Assembly (NCBI GenBank): GCA_035551835.1
Contig: DASZMN010000081.1
Location: forward strand, 1 to 7,906
From: Bog-473 sp035551835
Lineage (GTDB): Bacteria > Actinomycetota > Acidimicrobiia > Acidimicrobiales > RAAP-2
Direction: 5' to 3'
Length of the DNA stretch: 7,906 bases
Part shown: positions 5,227 through 7,906 of the stretch, one piece after another
Numbering within the stretch: the first letter of the stretch is position 1
How the letters are laid out: every line of letters starts with the position of its first letter
Notes under the pieces: generated by a model
Database searches by the model: none
Seen by the model: the letters and a program-made list of their open reading frames with translations, nothing else
What the model was told of the DNA's origin: nothing
Position numbers and translations under genes: made by a program

Positions 5227-6507
5227 ATGGCTCGGTACGAGGAACTCGTCTGGCGGGGGAGCCCAACAGGGCAGACACGCCGAGATCGAACCGCATGCTC
5301 CTATCGGGCCTACGTTCCAGACCCCCTAGCTCAGCGCTCTCTGGCGCTCCCCGCCGACCTCGTCGCCGACCTCGCTGATGGAGACCGGGCGGTGGCGGCA
5401 CTCCAGGATCGCGGGACCGGCCTGGCCAGTATTGAGTCGGTCGCCCGTCTGCTCCTCCGTGCAGAAGCGGTCGGCTCCTCATACATCGAGGGTCTGCAGG
5501 TCAACGCGCGTCGCCTCGCGAAGGAAGAGTTCGCCGAACGAGTCGGGCTCCCCACCAGTGACGACACCGCCCGCGCCGTGCTCGGAAACATCCGCGCCTT
5601 GAGTGGGGCCCTCGAACTCGCCGATCTTGAGCGGCACATCACCGTCGAAGATCTCTGCATGCTGCATCGTCAATTGCTCGTCGGCACACGAGACGAGCAT
5701 TGGGGTGGAGTGGTGCGAAAGGAGCAGAACTGGGTCGGGGGGGTGAACCCCTGCCGTGCGGCGTACGTCCCGCCCCCGCACCAGTACGTACCTGTTCTTC
5801 TCGAGGACCTGTGTTCATTCATTTCCGGAGATGACCACCATCCAATCGTGCAGGCCGCCCTGGCTCACGCCCAGTTTGAGACGGTCCATCCCTTTGTGGA
5901 CGGGAACGGGCGGGTGGGACGGGCACTGATCCATCTCATCCTCCGGCGCCGAAACGTGGCCCCGAACTTCGTACCTCCGGTCAGTCTCATCCTCGCGACC
6001 AACGCAGGCGCCTACATCGCCGGACTCGTCTCCTTCCGATACGACGGATCGGCCGACAACCCTCCTGCCGCCCACGCAGCGATCCAATGGATCGACCGGT
6101 TCGTCAACGAGCTGCTTCGCGCCTGCGAGGATGCGGCGGCGTTCGCCGACCAACTCGACCAACTCGAACAGCGGTGGCGTGAATCGGCTGGCCGCCCGCG
6201 ACGGAATTCCGCCGCCGACGTACTCCTGTCGGCTTTGCCAGGTATCCCGATCCTTACCGTAGAGACCGCGGCCGAGGCCATCGGGAGATCGTACGAGCGC
6301 ACGAACGACGCGGTGAACCAATTGCAGAACTGCGGTGTTCTACGGCAGGGTTCCGTCGGAAGGCGCAACCGTGTCTTCGAGGTCGCAGATCTTCTCGACG
6401 CGCTCACGGAACTGGAGCGGCGCCTCGCGTCGCCAGCCGCGGATACTTCCATTGCCCGGCCGACCCGCATCGTCCCTGCGCGAGGGCAGCGGTCAGCGCG
6501 GGGCTGA
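5227..6507 (+). CDS. Fic-family protein adenylyltransferase, self-inhibited class II, with C-terminal winged helix
   Basis: Predicted enzyme of 426 residues that transfers AMP from ATP to hydroxyl side chains of target proteins. The catalytic motif HPFVDGNGRVGR (221-232) is a full match to HxFx(D/E)GNGRxxR, with His221 as base and Asp225 for metal. The flap region before it includes QNWVGGVNP (167-175) and YVPPPHQYVP (180-189). The N-terminal helix carries SSYIEG (84-89), fitting the (S/T)xxxE(G/N) inhibitory motif, so Glu88 should hold the enzyme off: class II, with the antitoxin element built in. An Asp/Glu/Leu-rich helical stretch (about 295-318) leads to a winged-helix domain (about 325-395, ETAAEAIGRSYERTNDAVNQ as recognition region), the architecture seen in Shewanella Fic. 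A basic tail follows. The target is unknown. Codon use, with more A/T-containing codons, looks unlike the flanking mshC and thrS, consistent with transfer. Probably autoregulated through the palindromes upstream. Confidence 0.93.
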   Translation: MARYEELVWRGSPTGQTRRDRTACSYRAYVPDPLAQRSLALPADLVADLADGDRAVAALQDRGTGLASIESVARLLLRAEAVGSSYIEGLQVNARRLAKEEFAERVGLPTSDDTARAVLGNIRALSGALELADLERHITVEDLCMLHRQLLVGTRDEHWGGVVRKEQNWVGGVNPCRAAYVPPPHQYVPVLLEDLCSFISGDDHHPIVQAALAHAQFETVHPFVDGNGRVGRALIHLILRRRNVAPNFVPPVSLILATNAGAYIAGLVSFRYDGSADNPPAAHAAIQWIDRFVNELLRACEDAAAFADQLDQLEQRWRESAGRPRRNSAADVLLSALPGIPILTVETAAEAIGRSYERTNDAVNQLQNCGVLRQGSVGRRNRVFEVADLLDALTELERRLASPAADTSIARPTRIVPARGQRSARG

Positions 6508-6640
6508 CCCGCTGGGAGAGATTCATCGTGACGCCGGGCGCGCCCGTCTCATTCGAGGAGGCTGTTGACCCGGGCGGCGACGCGCCCCGGGGCACGTCCG
6601 GCGGGCCGACGGGGCGGCCAGGTCCGGAAAGTCGGTCAAG
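6508..6640. other. Non-coding stretch between fic and the thrS promoter region
   Basis: Very GC-rich, with no recognised gene. A perfect palindrome GGGCGCGCCC lies at 6536-6545 but has no suitable loop or T-run, so it is not a convincing terminator. A TTGACC at 6565-6570 looks like a -35 but has no correctly spaced -10. Confidence 0.4.
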
Positions 6641-6646
6641 TAGCCT
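6641..6646 (+). promoter_or_regulatory. Candidate -10 element of thrS
   Basis: TAGCCT fits the actinobacterial TANNNT pattern and would place the transcript start near 6652-6654, about 58 bases before the thrS ATG. No good -35 was found, so the assignment rests on pattern and position only. Confidence 0.3.
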
Positions 6647-6648
6647 GG

Positions 6649-6711
6649 CGTGCACATTGGTGTCCGGACCAGGAACAATTCCGTGGTCTCCGGCGAACGA
6701 AAGGGTGCACG
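6649..6711 (+). promoter_or_regulatory. Nested inverted repeats in the thrS leader
   Basis: CGTGCAC (6649-6655) is the exact reverse complement of GTGCACG (6705-6711), the seven bases directly before the thrS ATG. Between them an inner hairpin can form: GACCA plus GGAA (6667-6675) with TTCC plus TGGTC (6679-6688), a CAA loop and one bulged G at 6683. The ribosome site AAAGGG (6700-6705) adjoins the outer arm. Such folding could modulate translation of thrS. It lacks T-box signature sequences. If the -10 at 6641 is right, the outer left arm would be at the extreme 5' end or partly untranscribed. Confidence 0.35.
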
Positions 6712-7906
6712 ATGCCTGGCGTCATCTCGGTCGGCCTTCCTGACGGTTCGGTCAAGGAGCTCGCCGAGGGCACGACGGTCGCGGGCCTGGCCCAGTCGAT
6801 CGGCTCGAGGCTGGCCAAGGCGGCCGTGGTGGGCACCGTCGACGGCCGGGAGGTCGACCTCGACACCGAGCTGCACGACGGCGACGTGGTGTCGATCGTC
6901 ACCGCGGACAGCGACGCCGGGCGCGAGGTGCTGCGGCACTCGACCGCCCATGTGCTGGCCCAGGCCGTGCGCCGGCTGTGGCCGGGGGCCAAGTACGCCA
7001 TCGGGCCCGTGATCGAGAACGGGTTCTATTACGACTTCGAGCTGCCGGGCGGGGCGCACTTCAGCGAGGAGGATCTCGAGCGGATCGACGCCGAGATGCG
7101 GTCCATCATCAAAGAGGACCAGCCCTTCGAGCGCCACGAGCACACCCTGGCCGAGGGTCTCGAGATCTTCGCCGACCAGCCGTTCAAGGAGGAGATCATC
7201 GCCGCGGTCGGGTCCGGGGTGGACGAGGTCGACGCGGGCGGCGGCGGCGTGGTGTCGACGTACCGCAACTCCGACGCCTTCATCGACCTGTGCCGGGGGC
7301 CGCACGTGCCGTCGACGGGCCGCCTGGGCCACTTCAAGCTGATGCGGGTGGCCGGGGCGTACTGGCGGGGCGACGAGAAGCGCGAGCAGCTGCAGCGGAT
7401 CTACGGCACGGCGTGGGAGTCGGAGAAGGCGCTGGCCGCGTACCTGCACATGCTCGAGGAGGCCGAGCGGCGGGACCACCGCCGGCTGGGCGCCGAGCTC
7501 GACCTGTTCTCGTTCCCCGACGAGATCGGCTCGGGGCTGGCGGTGTTCCACCCCAAGGGCGGCTTGATCCGGCGGCTGATGGAGGACTACTCGCGCGAGC
7601 GCCACGTCGAGGCGGGGTACGACTTCGTGAACTCGCCGCACATCACGAAGGCGGCGCTGTTCGAGGAGTCGGGGCACCTGGACTGGTTCGCCGAGGGGAT
7701 GTTCCCGCCGATGACGCTCGACGGCGGTTCCGAGTACTACCTCAAGCCGATGAACTGCCCGTTCCACATCTTGGTGTACCGGAGCCGGCAGCGGTCGTAC
7801 CGTGAGCTGCCGATGCGGCTCTTCGAGTTCGGCTCGGTGTATAGGTACGAGCTGTCCGGCGTGCTTTTGGGGTTGACCCGGGTGCGCGGGATGACCCAGG
7901 ACGACG
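6712..7906 (+). CDS. thrS: Threonyl-tRNA synthetase, partial at C-terminus
   Basis: Charges tRNA-Thr with threonine and edits mis-attached serine; cytosolic and essential. The first 398 residues are present and the gene continues past the right edge. Residues 1-63 form the TGS domain (LPDGSVKELAEGTTVAGLA near the start). The editing domain follows, with HSTAH (76-80, His76 and His80) and the second half of the site in IDLCRGPH (191-198, Cys194 and His198). The class II catalytic core begins around 255, with VFHPKGGLI (278-286), KPMNCPFH (345-352, zinc ligand Cys349) and the motif 2 region LFEFGSVYRYELSG (370-383) through RVRGMTQDD at the edge. The loop reads SGVLLGLTR, with Leu where many relatives have His; Bacillus-type enzymes also vary here. 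The ATG at 6712 is supported by AAAGGG six bases upstream and by exact fit to the family's start. GC-rich codon use matches mshC. Confidence 0.97.
   Translation, partial: MPGVISVGLPDGSVKELAEGTTVAGLAQSIGSRLAKAAVVGTVDGREVDLDTELHDGDVVSIVTADSDAGREVLRHSTAHVLAQAVRRLWPGAKYAIGPVIENGFYYDFELPGGAHFSEEDLERIDAEMRSIIKEDQPFERHEHTLAEGLEIFADQPFKEEIIAAVGSGVDEVDAGGGGVVSTYRNSDAFIDLCRGPHVPSTGRLGHFKLMRVAGAYWRGDEKREQLQRIYGTAWESEKALAAYLHMLEEAERRDHRRLGAELDLFSFPDEIGSGLAVFHPKGGLIRRLMEDYSRERHVEAGYDFVNSPHITKAALFEESGHLDWFAEGMFPPMTLDGGSEYYLKPMNCPFHILVYRSRQRSYRELPMRLFEFGSVYRYELSGVLLGLTRVRGMTQDD

Noticed and set aside
6649..6711. T-box riboswitch before thrS
   Set aside because: The conserved T-box antiterminator bulge sequence and specifier loop features are not present.
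6523..7767. Long minus-strand open frame opposite thrS, 414 codons
   Set aside because: The plus strand is unmistakably threonyl-tRNA synthetase; the antisense frame is low complexity and motif-free.

Overview
The window is GC-rich bacterial DNA, and its gene content points to an actinobacterium. It carries an MshC-type ligase of mycothiol biosynthesis (a thiol essentially confined to Actinobacteria), an NADPH:F420 oxidoreductase-type protein, an FabI/InhA-type enoyl reductase, and several GTG or leaderless-looking starts. A lineage outside the mycolic-acid bacteria fits best, because the enoyl reductase lacks the long substrate loop of mycobacterial InhA. Acidimicrobiia would be one guess, but the sequence alone does not settle it.

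Layout. Positions 1-1505 (minus strand) hold most of a membrane polyprenyl-phosphate sugar transferase that starts exopolysaccharide or glycan assembly; its last residues lie beyond the left edge. Positions 1660-2448 (minus) encode the enoyl-ACP reductase. Back to back with it on the plus strand come an F420-dependent NADP reductase (2480-3130) and, 16 bases later, mshC (3147-4268), a likely two-gene redox-cofactor operon. Positions 4269-6507 look like an accessory insertion: a MazE/MazF-type toxin-antitoxin pair (4312-4874), about 350 bases with no convincing gene, and a self-inhibited Fic-family AMP-transferase with a C-terminal winged helix (5227-6507). Housekeeping sequence resumes at 6712 with thrS, which runs off the right edge.

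How it fits together. The core genes serve envelope glycan, fatty-acid synthesis, redox cofactors and translation. The accessory segment sits between the two ATP-dependent ligase/synthetase genes (mshC and thrS) and contains two potentially toxic enzymes, an RNase and a protein-AMPylating enzyme. Each is preceded by a compact palindromic element overlapping a good -10 box, so each unit is probably autoregulated: mazEF by its ribbon-helix-helix antitoxin and fic by its own winged helix. No mobile-element gene, CRISPR array, rRNA or tRNA was found. The most interesting signals are the palindromic operators of the two accessory units, the head-to-head start codons of the enoyl reductase and F420 reductase genes, the nested inverted repeats before thrS, and an alanine in the enoyl reductase at the position of the InhA Ser94 resistance residue.
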